The notes beneath the pieces were generated by a model that was not told the DNA's origin, made no database searches, and worked only from the letters and a program-made list of their open reading frames with translations. Positions 1 to 11,912 of a stretch of 64,000 nucleotides of DNA are shown piece after piece. Positions within the stretch are counted from its first letter, which is position 1; each line of letters opens with the position of its first letter. Source of the DNA: Cephalotus follicularis. Taxonomy: Eukaryota; Streptophyta; Magnoliopsida; Oxalidales; Cephalotaceae. Location of the stretch: the NCBI GenBank assembly GCA_001972305.1, contig BDDD01005035.1, positions 1 through 64,000 on the forward strand. The letters run 5' to 3'. A program made the translations under genes and the position numbers.

Positions 1-2488
1 GTATGTGGTCCTATGTCAGTCAGTGCGCGAGGTGGTTATATCTACTTCATAACTTTTACTGACGATTTATCTAGGTATGGTTATGTGTATCTGATGAAAC
101 ACAACTCGGAATCCTTTGAGAAATTTAAGGAGTTCAGACTTGAAGTAGAAAAACAAACATGTAAATCCATTAAAATACTTTGGTCGGACAGAGGTGGAGA
201 ATACCTGTCAGTAGAATTCCTAGGTTATCTTAGAAATAACGGAATTCTATCTCAGCGGACTCCTTCTAGAACACCACAACATAATGGTGTATCCGAAAGG
301 AGGAATCAGACTTTGTTAGACATGGTTCAATCGATGATGTCTTTTACTGACCTTCCTACCTATCTCCGGGGTTATGCCCTAGATAAAGCTGCTATTATCT
401 TGAGTCAAATTCCTTCAAAATCTGCGCCTTCTACTCCATACCAGGTATGGTCAGGGAGGAAACCCAGCCTAAGCCGTTTGAAGGTTTGTGGCTGTCCGGC
501 TTATGTCAAGAGGCTTGACACAGATAAGCTGGAAACGCGGTCAGATCGTTGAAGGTTTGTGGGGTATCCTAAAGAAACTAAAGGATACTATTTCTACCAC
601 CCTAGCAAACAAAAGATATTTGTTTCACGAAATGCTGTGTTCCTAGAGAAGGAATATCTTCTTGAAGGAGACAGTGGGAGTAAGGTGGAACTTAAGGAGT
701 TACCATAGGTAGAAACCACACAAGAGATGGAGGAGTTGGAGGTTAGACCTTCAATAGACATAGCAGAGATTGGATCTCAGGTTGAGAATGGTTCTCAGTT
801 AGGCAGAGCTCCTCTAAGGTGATCAGGTATAATCCCATTAGCACCTGAGAGGTATGGTTTCCTCATTGATGGTACTGATGAGATAAACGTCATTAAAGAT
901 GATGAGCCTGCCAGCTATCTAGAGGCAGTGCAAGGCACTGAATCTGAAACGTGGCTAGGAGCCATGAAATCCAAAATGGATTCCATGTACTCCAACCAAG
1001 TGTGGAATTTGGTTGAAGCAGCCAAAGGTATAATGCCTCCTGGCTGCAAATGGATCTTCAAGAAGAAGATGAAAGCAGATGGAAAAATCGAGACTTATAA
1101 AGCTCGATTAGTGGCGAAACGGTATAGGCAACGACATGGAGTCGACTATACTGAAACTTTCTCACCTGTCGCCATGCTTAAATCCATTAGGATTTTTCTT
1201 GCTATTGTCTCTCATTATAATTATGAGATATGGCAAATGGATGTCAAGACGGCATTCTTAAATGGGCGTCTTGAACAGGATATTTATATGTCCCAACCCG
1301 AGGGGTTTACATCTTCCGAGCACCCGCACATGTTGTGCAAGCTCGAACGGTCCATCTATGGACTAAAGCAAGCATCTCATAGCTGGAATCTACGTTTTGA
1401 TGAAGTAGTGAAAGCTTTTGACTTCCTTAAAAATGTAGATGAGCCTTGTGTTTATTGAAAGCAATAGGGACCTAGTATCACTTTCTTAGTGCTATATGTA
1501 GATGACATCCTGCTCATTGGGAATGATGTAGGGATGTTACAGTCTGCAAAGATATGGCTAACTAAGAATTTTTTCATGAAAGATTTGGGAGAAGCTACCT
1601 ATATACTAGGTATTAGGATCTTCAGGGACAGATCCAATAGGTTGCTTGGGCTTTCCCAAAGCGAGTACATACACAAGGTACTGAAAAGGTTTAGCATGGA
1701 GAATTCCAAAAGAGGCCTATTGCTAATAGGCGAAGGAATTCATCTTTCTCGAAAGATGTCTCCTCAGACATCTAAAGAGAGAGCACACATGAGTCGGATA
1801 CCTTATGCTTCGGTAGTAGGGTCGATCATGTTAACCATGTTATGTACTAGGCCTGATGTCGTACTTGCCCTGTGTATGGCAAGTCAATTTCAGTCTGATC
1901 CTTGTGAGAAGCAGTGGGAAGTGGTCAAGGGAATCCTGAAGTACCTTAGGAGGACTCAGGATATGTTCTTGATCTATGGAAAAGATAGTGAGCTGAAATT
2001 GGAGGGCTTCACAGACTCCAATTTTGATAGTGATCCGGATGATCACAAATCTGTCTCTGGGTACGTTTTTGTACTTAATGGTGGAGCTGTGAGCTAGCGT
2101 AGTTCAACGCAAGGGACTATTGCAGAATCTACCACAGAAGCCGAGCATATAGCAGCCTCAGATGCCGCCAAGGAAGGTGTATGGATGCGCAAGTTCATTA
2201 CTGAACTAGGAGTTGTTCCATCCATTATTAGTCTAGTTGTAATATATTGTGATAAGAATGGGGCGGAACCACGGTCTCACCAGCGATCCAAAAACATCGC
2301 GCGACGCCATCATTTGATCCGAGAGATTATTGGTAGGGGAGATATACAGCCTGAGAGGGTCTCCTCGTAGGAGAACACAGCATATCCACTGACCAAGGCA
2401 ATGGGCACAAAGGCTCTGGAGCATCATCGTGGGACGATGGGTCTAGGCTATAGGAGTTCATGGCTTGAGGGTCAAGTGGGAGATTGTT
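1..2488 (+). pseudogene. copia A pol: integrase, reverse transcriptase, RNase H
   Basis: One reading frame (frame 1) can be followed from base 1 to 2488 with no frameshift, broken only by in-frame stops at 550, 706, 820, 1456, 1465, 2095 and 2368. The window opens just after the first catalytic Asp of integrase (VCGPM). The second Asp is in SDRGGEY (about 187) and the Glu in NGVSERRN (about 295). RT motifs are QMDVKTAFLNG (about 1240) and an intact YVDD at 1495-1506. RNase H is seen in STTEAEHIAASDAAKEG (about 2130). The stop at 2095 replaces the usual Trp of VSW. Copia pol normally makes a polyprotein processed in the particle; this copy cannot. The many TGA/TAG changes without indels fit methylation-driven C-to-T decay of a silenced copy. 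Confidence 0.93.
2471..2484 (+). other. polypurine tract of copia A
   Basis: The purine-rich run GTCAAGTGGGAGAT lies directly before the LTR start TGTTAG. This is the expected position of the plus-strand primer. It supports 2485 as the first LTR base. Confidence 0.8.
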
Positions 2489-4699
2489 AGATATAGTGAC
2501 CCGACAAGCCATTACACGGGTTGTCATATTATATCTTATCCTGTATGAAACAATCTTATTCCTCGTATACATGATGTGTGCTAATTTGTTATGGCAATAT
2601 CACTTGTGTTTTATCACTTAATTGAAGTAGTTTATTATTTACCTGCTTACACTTGTCATGCCCTGACATAAGGTTGGATGCCTAACATGGAGGCTGTGAG
2701 ATAGGTTACCTTATTCCTTATGTCAAATTAGTTCAAAGTCATAGGTTCACTTTGTGGGCATTAGTGAACCAGACAGACTTGCGCGTATGTTGCCTGCTCA
2801 TGGAATTGGAGGATGGATTCTCTCACTACCATCTGTGTTGGACACTAAGGCAAATACGGGGTGTGCGCTGGGAGTGTGTACACTGAACTGGACCCGCGTA
2901 GGAGACACTATTTGGTTAGTCGCTTTTCTCGTGATAGTAGTGACTCTTACTTGTTACGGTCGTGTATAAGTGATGATCATTGAGCGATTTCTCAAACTCG
3001 TCTGATCCTTATACCTGAGCGACTGCTCTATATTGTATGGAGACGGTTATGCTTTGATCTCCACCTTACCCAGTCCTTACGCAGGGCTGGCAATCGGGTG
3101 GTATTTGGGTATGATCGAATCTATATGAATATAAGTGAGTGCGCAATATGGGATTGTCACACCTGAGCGAAGGTGATCAGCTCTATTATGATCTAATTAT
3201 ACTTTGGAGTTATGAAATCCTTGGCCAAGGTTGAGGTGGATGGGAAATTAGATTTCCGGAGAGTTTACGAAAGGTCCTAGTAATGATCGGATATTTTAGC
3301 CATTGAGGCATTATCTAGGGTTGACACATATCCTTACCCTAGACCTCAATCGGGGCCAAGCATGACAAGGGATTATAGTACACGTGAACCGACGACTTGA
3401 AAAATCTATGGTTCTTGAGGTGTGTAATAAATTATTGGAAAATTAATTAGATTAATTTTTCCATCTGGATAATATTAGATATTATTCCGATAGCATTTAA
3501 ATTGGTCAAGGACTATTTAGAATGGCTAAACCGAACCTTAGGGGTATTTCGGTATTTTATGAACACCTGTGGTTTTAACCAAGATTTTATAGGGTCCCTG
3601 TCTAATAATGATTAGATCTTTTATATGTTGGACATATTAAGTCTTGGTGTCAAATATCGGTTATGTGGATTTTGTATTTTGTGGAAACACATTTGTTTGA
3701 TCTTACTTAATCAATATTCGAAGGGTACTTCATATCACTAAAGGAGTTAGACTCAAATTACCTCACCTGCCAGGAAAAGCGTCGACGCCTTCTGGGAAAG
3801 GCGTCTAGCGTTATTGTGTTTTTAGCGTCAACGCCTTTGGGAAGTGTCAACGCTTAACACTTGTAAAGACGCCGATGTCTTTTAGAAAGCATCGACGTTT
3901 TTAGTGCCACATTACATAAGCATTGATGTCTTTTGGAAAGCATCGACGTCTTTGAGCAGGACGTGCAACCTATGCACGAACTCACTTCGTGGGCATGTTT
4001 TCTCTCTCATCTCCAGCAGTTATCTCCCGTTCTTGCATGTTATGGGAATGTGGGGATCATGGCCACAGACTCCCTAGGAGTGAGGACCATGATCCTAAGT
4101 GAATGGGAGAGTGGGAGAGAGAAGAAGGAGGCTAGTGATAAGAAAAATCTGTAGAACTTTTTAAAAAGAATGAGTTGAGTTTTTGCTGGGCAAGAGTAGT
4201 TCGGATTTCTCTCTGCAGATATTGTTCCCTTTACTGTTATACACCAAGCAAGTTCTTGTCTAGGGTGGATTGATTTTGGCTAAGTCTTGTCAATGTCAAT
4301 TTACTCTTCTCATGCTTAAAGAGAGAGTGAGAGAACTTTGCTTTTGATCTTGCTGGTTGGAGTAGTTTATGTACCAGGGATTTTGGAAGCAATGATTTTG
4401 GTGTCTTCCCAAGCGTGTAGAAGCAAAGCAAGAAGGAGCCTTCACCCGCTAGTATAATATCCTTGTCTGCTTCTCTTATTGCCATGCTTGTGTGTGTCAC
4501 CATTGCATGCAATGGTGACATCTTTTCAATTAAGTGTTGATGTGGTGGTCCATGTGACCTGTGGTCATGCCATAAAAGGACTGTTTTTACCGTTGTTGGG
4601 TGTTCTTCCGCTGCCATGATTGCTTGTTTGAGTTTTGTTCTACACCCTACATGCCTTAGTCCTTTTATGGCATAGGAATTGGTTAATCCGATTCCATTA
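2485..4699 (+). repeat. 3' LTR of copia A (about 2215 bp)
   Basis: The LTR starts TGTTAG after the polypurine tract. Its end is inferred from the inverted copy at 18101-29661, whose ends are set by the TSD CTAAG: the copy starts TGATGGAAATGG, which matches the reverse complement of the sequence ending at 4699 (CCATTA, so the canonical CA end has decayed to TA). The interior shares a conserved block (about 3000-3400, around GTCACACCTGAGC) with 4735-5140, with the B LTR (8540-8900) and, inverted, with the J LTR (34100-34450). A palindrome cluster lies at 3777-3955. Reading frames here, such as 126 codons at 4237-4617 on the minus strand, look incidental. Confidence 0.82.
3777..3955. repeat. GTCGAC-type palindrome cluster in LTR A
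   Basis: Several spaced copies of a degenerate palindrome are visible: AAAGCGTCGACGCCTTC (3777), GCGTCAACGCCTTT, AAAGACGCCGATGTCTTTT, AAAGCATCGACGTTTTT and AAAGCATCGACGTCTTTG. The inverted solo LTR carries the matching cluster at 18849-18985. The motif therefore belongs to this LTR family and is not a separate insertion here. Confidence 0.85.
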
Positions 4700-4704
4700 G
4701 TATA

Positions 4705-6200
4705 GGCTCTACGAGTCTAGCTAGTTCTCGGTGGACTTGTCTGATCCTTAGACCTGAGCCGCTACTATACATTGCATAGAGACTGTCTGACTTTGATTTC
4801 TACCCTACCCAGTTCTTTTACGGGGCTGGCAAACAGGTAGCTTTTGGGTCTTGCAGGATTTATGTGAATGTAAGTGAGTTCGTAACATGGGATCGTCACA
4901 CCTGATGTCAGGGTTCTATAGTATCTGTGTACATTATGGACTTTGAAATTCCTGGCCAGGTTATGACGAGCTAGAACCTAGGGCTTTCGGAAAGGCTTGT
5001 TTATTGTTATGATGGTATATATACAGATTTATAGATACTGGCATATCTAGGGTTGACACGTATCCTTACCCTAGGTCCTGATCGGAGCCGAGGATGGCGA
5101 GGGATTATAGTACATGATAACTGTTGTCAAGATAAAGTATCGGATGTATCAGAAACGAACTTAATTGTGGAAATTAATCATGAGATCAATTTACAGATCT
5201 GGAATAAGATAGTCATAGGTTCATGGTCTTAAAAGTAGTCAAGGACTATTTATGGTTAGTTTACTTAAGAGCAAGGCGTCTTAGTAACATACCATCGTTA
5301 CCAATTTAATTTCGGACTGACCAGTTGACGCAACATAGTAATATGATTATGGTGTTAAATAATAATTGGATTATTATTTTATCTCTTATCTTTCAATCTC
5401 TCTTATCACTGATTACATGCAAACATCTCTCATCTCATTGGTTGGTTGCATGAAGACATAAGATGTTTCTTTCCTTTTAGGATGGGAAGGCAACGCGTCT
5501 TCATACTTTGATAATGCGTAAGTCATGCAACGCCAAAATGAAGACAACATGTCTTCTTCACTAGGCTGGCCGTTTGTTGTGGTGCCAAGAAAGGAATAAA
5601 ATCCTTTAGCCCGTTTCAACAGCCTTGTGGCATTTTTGAAATGGATAAGCCATTTGTTATGGCGCCATGGATGGTAAATTAGATTTCTATTCAAGGAATG
5701 AAATATGGTTAACTAATTTCCATTATGGCTAGCTTTATGGTGATCCATGATGTGTGGATCATGACTCTTGTTGCTGGAAAGCATAAGAGGAGAGAATGTG
5801 TCTTTGCAAAGAAGTAGTGACACTAGTGTGTGTAACCTGGAAGTTGCAAACACATAGAGAGAGAGCATTGGTCTGGTTTTTTGTGTTCTTAGAGAACAAT
5901 AGAATAAATAGGAGAAACAAATACCATTGATCCTAAACACCACTACTTGATTTCTATAGGTGGTGTACTGCTTTCATTGAGAATTACATTCCCTATATTG
6001 ATCCTAGATTAGGCTTAGAAATATAGGACTTTGATTTGTTTGTTATTCTGCTGTTGTCTATTCCTAAGTTAAAGCTTGATGTCTCAGAACGGATTCTTGA
6101 AGGAAGGTTCGTAGCTCGGTATAAAATATATCCTTCTATGTATAAATGTTTTGTTTGATTGGGTTGTTGATAAGTGATCCAAGGATGTTTATGATTGTTT
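4705..6200 (+). repeat. older A-like copia LTR remnant
   Basis: 4735-5140 aligns by eye with 3000-3400 of LTR A in the same order and orientation: GTCTGATCCTTAGACCTGAGC, the TTTGATTTC and CCCAG-TTC blocks, GGGCTGGCAA, GATCGTCACACCTGA, then TCTAGGGTTGACACGTATCC. It begins at a point equivalent to the middle of the LTR, so element A seems to have inserted into this older LTR. The right limit is uncertain; similarity fades after about 5300. 5140-6200 holds no convincing gene. Confidence 0.55.
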
Positions 6201-7985
6201 ATGGAGTTAGAATATGAGACGCTCTTTCTTTTAGAGCCACTTTAATGAAAATTAAAGTTGAACACCATATGTGGCTAACGCCTAAAATGACCATAAACGA
6301 AGTTTTATTCTTTCGCCTTATATATATATATATATCATCCAAAAATCATCACAAGGATCTCACAGTCTTTAAGATTTCTAATACATTCACCAACATACTA
6401 AAATTTCTACGCCTAGAAGCCACATACTAACATTGATGCTTAAATAAGTTATTTAGATACATTAGAAACTATTTCTAACATTAGACGAAGAATTGGAACT
6501 TACTAGGTGGAGTCACTCATTCCTTCAAGTTCCTACCAGTTCCTTCTAGATCCAAGGTGAGCTACCAAGTGTAGGAATGCCTCTAAAATTGTCCACACCA
6601 CGAGATCTCCTCCTTTTCTTCCTTTTTCAAGCCTAGAGATGAAAGAAGAACATTTTCTAGCTCTCTCTCAAGGTAGGCCGAAGTTTGTGTTTACGATATA
6701 TACAAAGATAAGATTTCATGGAAAAGATCTAGTATATTTTCCTTACCCCATGACACCTATAACTTCACCATTAAGTATTTCACTAGGTATTTGATTGAAG
6801 TTTTGTCTCATTTAAATCATCTCATGATTCAATTCGTTTGCCTTACACCCGGTATAGGAGATCGACACTTGTATTGTGTGTGACTCTTTAGGTTCATTAT
6901 TACGCTGGCCGTAGAACTGGATTTCGATTCCTATAATTGATATATTAAACATTTTTCATCACATGAAAACATTTTAATTGACATTCCCAATTAAAACTCT
7001 TTTAATCCTTTTTCCTCCAAAACATGTTATCAATCTGTTTCAGGCATTCTACTTATCAGCATCGACATCTAGCAATGCATATTGACCCCCAGGTAATATG
7101 ACTTTGCTTGAACCATAACATGCAGGTTCGTGTATTTTTAATCCTTCCATCGTCAATGCTCTAATTAAACCTAGGGCATGGATTACATCAAACACTAATA
7201 GCTTAATTTATAGGTACCATGATATAATGTCATTGGCCCTATCATATTAGAAGTGCCCCTCTAATATGAACCAGTAATATCTGAACGCTTCCTTAATATC
7301 AATGCTCTTACCCTCTCCAGGCATTTCTGCCAATGACCAAACAATATGAGTGTCTATCCCTTTTACTGGGAGAGATGGGTCCAATCTTCCTCACTCACCT
7401 ATCACTTCCATAAACCTGATATACCGAACTAGTACATGTATACTCCTCATGGTGAGGAGACATATTTAAGCATTGTTAAAGCATAGCATCCTATGTACAA
7501 GATACAAGTGATGGCTCATGTCTAAGGACCACTGTGGCGCTGCTACTGTCAGGAATATCCATTTGACGTATAGTAAAATTCCATACTGGCATTCCATCTT
7601 GTGAGTGAAGTTCAATGAACTCATTCACCCACGTGTATTACCCTTGTCTCCACAAAATGACTTATGAGATCCGCTACCCTCTAGACGAGCTGGCATACTA
7701 CGTACTGGTCTTATGGGATCAAGCGTGCCCTCAGTACTTAATCCTTTGACTAGGAAGATTCAAGAATAACGCTTACCAAGCTTCCAATCTCACTTCCTTA
7801 TCTCATCAATAATTTTGTTCCTCTAACTTTAATCTTCGGACATTTAACTGTAAATACATGCGTTAATACAGTAAATGAACTCATAGCCATTGATAATGAA
7901 ATATACACTTTTTTCAAACATTATTGATAGGTTTACAATTTACATAAACAATTTACATAAATTCGCAATTGGTTGCAGGACTTAT
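6200..7985. other. unassigned intergenic or decayed repeat
   Basis: I see no coding region, RNA gene or clear LTR boundary in this 1.8 kb. A short (TA)n run lies near 6320-6338. The stretch 7080-7850 has the composition of a decayed LTR or leader, but I cannot match it to any other part of the window. Confidence 0.4.
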
Positions 7986-10541
7986 TGTTAGGTTAGGGGT
8001 GTCCCTGTATGCCACGATATGGCTCGTTGTTTGTTTATGTACACTCTTGATTTATACAATTCTGAATTCCATTCATGTTTTATGTGGATATTTTTAATAT
8101 TGTCAATTCTATATGGCTCATCCCAACCAAAGAAAAGGAATAGAATAATTATTTATAATTAATTGTATGTCATATAGCACCCTGTCACATTCAAAGGGTT
8201 GGATCTCGTGCCAAGGAGGCTATGAGAATGAGATCCTTACTCCCTGCGATGAAATATTAAAAGTCATAGGTTCACTTTCTTTGGGCAATTGTTTAACCGC
8301 GAAGACTGGTCATATTATGCTTGCTCTCAGGGAAGGAGGATGGTTATCTCATTGCCATTTGGGTGGATCTCTAAGGCTAATGTGAGGCGTGTGTTAGAGA
8401 GCATGACACTGAACTGACCCACCAATAGGAAACCTATTTTGATAGTCAATATCCAATGTCAATAGGATTCCTATGGTCTCGGTAGTGTATAGTCTACGGT
8501 GACTAGTGGGTTTATAGCATGCGTTGTCTCCTTTGACCTCAGCGATTGGGATGCATTGTGTAGTAACCGTTTGACTTTGATTTCTGCCTTCCCTAGCACT
8601 AGCCACGTGTTGGCAAAAGGGTTGTCTTTGGGTCTTGTGGGAGCTGCATTGAGATGTATGGGCGAGTGTACAATAGGGGATCGTCACACCTGGGCTGAGG
8701 GTGACCGGCTCTATTTATCTATGTACGTTGTAGACTTAAAAGTCCTGATACGACATAGGTGGACTAGGAACGAGAGGTTCCCATGGAAGGTCTATCGATA
8801 GTGTCAGTGCGATCAAAGATTTATAGTTATCACAGAAAATATATGGGTGACATTTATCCAAACCGTAGACTGCGATCAGAGCTAAGTATAACGAGGGAAA
8901 CATGACACATATGCCGATGACTGAGTAAACCACTTGCTATTTGGACTATGATAGATATACATGGTAATTCATGGATCCGTAGGGTGACATGGGTAGGTCA
9001 CGCCGGTACAGTTTTGGATAGTCGGTGTACTATTAAAGTAGACGTACCATAAATCAGGATGTTCTGGGGATTTATCATCATAATGGAGATCGACAGGCTT
9101 TCGGATCCTGCCTATCTTTGAACATGTTGACATGTGAGGGACATTTTTCATTTAGTGAAAGGACAACGTCAGGGAGATGTTATTTTGCTAGTGAGTATTT
9201 CATTTGTTGGATATGGGTCCATGCAATGCCACGATGAAATATTCCATGCGAAAGGTTGAAATTTGAAGAGATTGTCTCATTCTTTGTTTTATGCATTAAC
9301 GCCATGAGTATGCGTTGACACCATGATAAATAGAGACTTAAGCGTTAACTCCATGAAGAGCATGCATTGACGCCATGAGAAACAGAGACTTAAGCGATTA
9401 CACCATGAAAAGCATGCGTTCATGCCGTGAAATAGAGAAAGAGAATGTCTCATCTTATCGTAGTCGTTGACGCCATGAAAAGCATGTGTTGACGCCCAGA
9501 TAGGAAGAGACACAACACCTATTTAATCTTATCGTGGGCATTAACACCATGATTGGAGGAGTCGCATGGCGTTGACTCCATGTTGGGCTGATGCACGACA
9601 TTATGCCAACTTGAGAGAAGTTGGTGGATTGAGAGAAGTGTGTTCAAGAAGCTAGAGAGTTGACATTGAGCTTTAAATGTGACAAGACAAAAAGACAAAA
9701 GGCATGATGGCTTTTATGTCACAAAAGGACATGAGGTCTTACATCTCATAACACACTTTGTCTCTTTCTCTCCCTCTCTCTCTTCCTTGCCCGTGCATGC
9801 TTCTCTTTCTTATGTTTGTGTATCCTCCTATCTTAGGCATTGACGCCTACAACGCCTCGTTTGAGAAGACACCATTTTCAACATTCCTTTCACCACTCAA
9901 CGCTCAATATAGGTGGAGATAACTTGTACAGTGCATCTGTTCTTGACCTAGAGTGACTTAGCATAGGTTACACACTTGGCCCCCAACAAATCATCTTCCT
10001 TATCCGTGGCTCAAGGAGGAGCTTGGAGATACTTGGTATTCTTGGGATAAAAGTGTAGAGGGAGCATTACTTGAAGGAAGGATCCATCACCTTTGGTAAT
10101 CATCTCTTCTCTTCTTGTTCTTGTGGTTCTTGGCAGCAGGTTGTAGCTAAGGTTGGTAAACCCTAGCCGAACTCCCATGTCTCTTTGGTTGGAACCTAGC
10201 ATACCCTTAGGGTTAGGGAATGCAAGGGTTCGGGTTGCATGGACATTTAGGCTAGGGTTTGTGTGTTGCCGTGTGAGATGTTTTCTAGTGTCCATTTCTA
10301 GGGTTTATGGAAACCCTATGTTCAACCCGATTCATCCCCCATGCTTGGTTTTTGGTTTTCGGTTTGATTGAATGTTTATTAAGGTTCCTTGGACATTTAT
10401 TGCGACAATTTGGACTTAGTTTAGGGCATACCATTGCTTTGGGATTAATCAATTGGATGAAATTTAAAATGAATTGGCCCTAAACCCTAAAGTTCAAATT
10501 GCTTGTTTTTCTTCCGTTGTGTTTTTGAGCCGTTCCCAACA
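7986..10541 (+). repeat. 5' LTR of copia B (2556 bp)
   Basis: The start TGTTAGGTTAGG matches the reverse complement of the J LTR start near 62100-62120. The end CCGTTCCCAACA lies three bases before the primer-binding site. The block 8150-8900 is homologous to the inverted stretch 34100-34870 of the J LTR and more weakly to LTR A. The interior 9280-9600 carries an array of GCGTTGACGCCATGA-type repeats. Confidence 0.85.
9280..9600. repeat. degenerate GCGTTGACGCCATGA array
   Basis: Repeats such as GCGTTGACACCATGA, GCATTGACGCCATGAGAA, GTCGTTGACGCCATGAAAAGCATG and GGCGTTGACTCCATG recur at irregular spacing. Each contains a half-palindrome like that in the GTCGAC clusters elsewhere (GCGTTGACGC against GCGTCGACGC), joined to CATGA and AGCATG units. 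Confidence 0.75.
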
Positions 10542-10544
10542 AAG

Positions 10545-10556
10545 TGGTATCAGAGC
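10545..10556 (+). other. primer-binding site of copia B
   Basis: TGGTATCAGAGC is complementary to the 3' end of plant initiator tRNA-Met. It lies three bases after the LTR end, the expected place for minus-strand priming. Confidence 0.92.
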
Positions 10557-11912
10557 GACCTAATTGACTACAATCAAACTTCAATTTGATGTTTGGTGGC
10601 TTTTGAGATTGCATATGTGTGATGGCCAAATTTATGTAGCCCTACGTTTAGTGGGAGTTGCATCTTTGTTGGTCACACTAATGAGATCAACAAACCTTTG
10701 AACGCCAAATTGTTACGTGTTGATTCAATTATATATTGGTTATATTTTTTAATTTCTTATGCATGCTGGTAAGCTTGGGACTCGACCTAGCTTTGAGTTT
10801 TCTTTGTGTGGATGATTTAATGGATTTATTATATTTATGGAATTCAATCGGTCTGAAATAAGGCTGCATGTGCGCGCTCTATATTTTTTTTCTTGTTCTT
10901 ATTTCTTAGAGTAGAATTCTCTTCTCCCTCAATTGTATTTCTTTTCTTGTAAATTGTACTATGGCTGTAAATTGAAGAAAGGAGAACAATGAAACTTGAA
11001 GAGGGGATCAAGAAGATTAGAAGACCAGTTTAAGGCCAAGTATGCGTGGTAGCAAATTGTAATAGAGTTAAATTAAATTAGTACACCTAGGAGACCAAGT
11101 GATCACGTTCCCTCACGTGATCACTAATAGCTTAAGTCCCAAGTCAGGCCACTTTTAGGGTGCATGAGATGGATGGTTTTTTCTTTTTATAAACAATCCA
11201 AACACGTCCAAGCATGCGAAGCCGTCCAAATGATTTGGAAGATTAAAATTAATCTAAAACGCTTATGGTAATTTTGTTAAAATTGATGAGACAAAAATCC
11301 CTCTAACTTGCAAATAATAAGTCCATAAGTGGTGGGGCATGCGGCTACCCTGTCGTTGGCCTTCCACAATCATCGTTGAATGGTGAGGACATATTGAGGA
11401 TAGCAAAAGCCCATAGCTATAGCAAAAGCCCATAGCTAAGGTCCCTGTATGACCTTTTTTGTTCAATTTTGGTGTAAGGTGGACTGGAAGGAAATAACCA
11501 TGTTTTGGCACTCTGACACGCCACACGTGTGGGAATAAAAAAGTGTTGATTTCTTTGTGGATTATGGGTCTAACTTATACCAGGATCTTATGATTTTGTC
11601 ATGCCCACAGTTGAAACCATAAGGGCCGGCAGGCCAAATCTTGCATCGGATCTTACATTTTGGGCAAGAGGTCCCAATGTAAATTTGTATGCATACCTAC
11701 CTATTTAGTTATTATGGTTTGCACGGCCCCACTAAGAAGCGAGAGGCTTCCCGAATTCCACTTGGAGGTGTGGGATATGGTTCGAATAGTGGGAGGAACC
11801 ATAATTACAAAAGACCAAGTATTATGGTAATAACATTAATGGAATGATTTGGTAATTAAACTCTCTTTTGTTTCCTCTTTTATAGGTTGCTAGTTATCAC
11901 ATATTCTTCAAA
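10557..11912 (+). other. leader of copia B
   Basis: About 1.36 kb separates the primer-binding site from the first gag codon. I see no credible reading frame in it. A stretch near 11700-11800 (GGGATATGGTTCGAATAGTG) looks like conserved leader sequence of this lineage, but that is from memory of related elements. Confidence 0.5.

Larger units (their letters stand above)
1..4699 (+). mobile_element. Ty1/copia element A (Tork/Angela-like), 3' half
   Basis: This is the 3' half of a copia retrotransposon cut by the left window edge. The order is integrase, reverse transcriptase, RNase H, polypurine tract, then a 2.2-kb LTR beginning TGTTAG; integrase before RT is the copia order. A minus-strand copy of the same LTR, bounded by a target-site duplication, lies at 18101-29661 and fixes the LTR ends here. 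The sequence after 4699 resembles an interior segment of the same LTR type, so A probably inserted into an older relative. The 5' part and left TSD are outside the window. Confidence 0.9.

Noticed and set aside
4237-4617. A 126-codon minus-strand frame in LTR A
   Set aside because: It lies inside the LTR, opposite to the element's direction, has no recognisable domain, and the inverted solo LTR does not preserve it.
7080-7850. A diverged copia LTR or a host gene fragment
   Set aside because: No boundary, PBS, polypurine tract or coding motif could be identified, and no aligned partner was found in the window.
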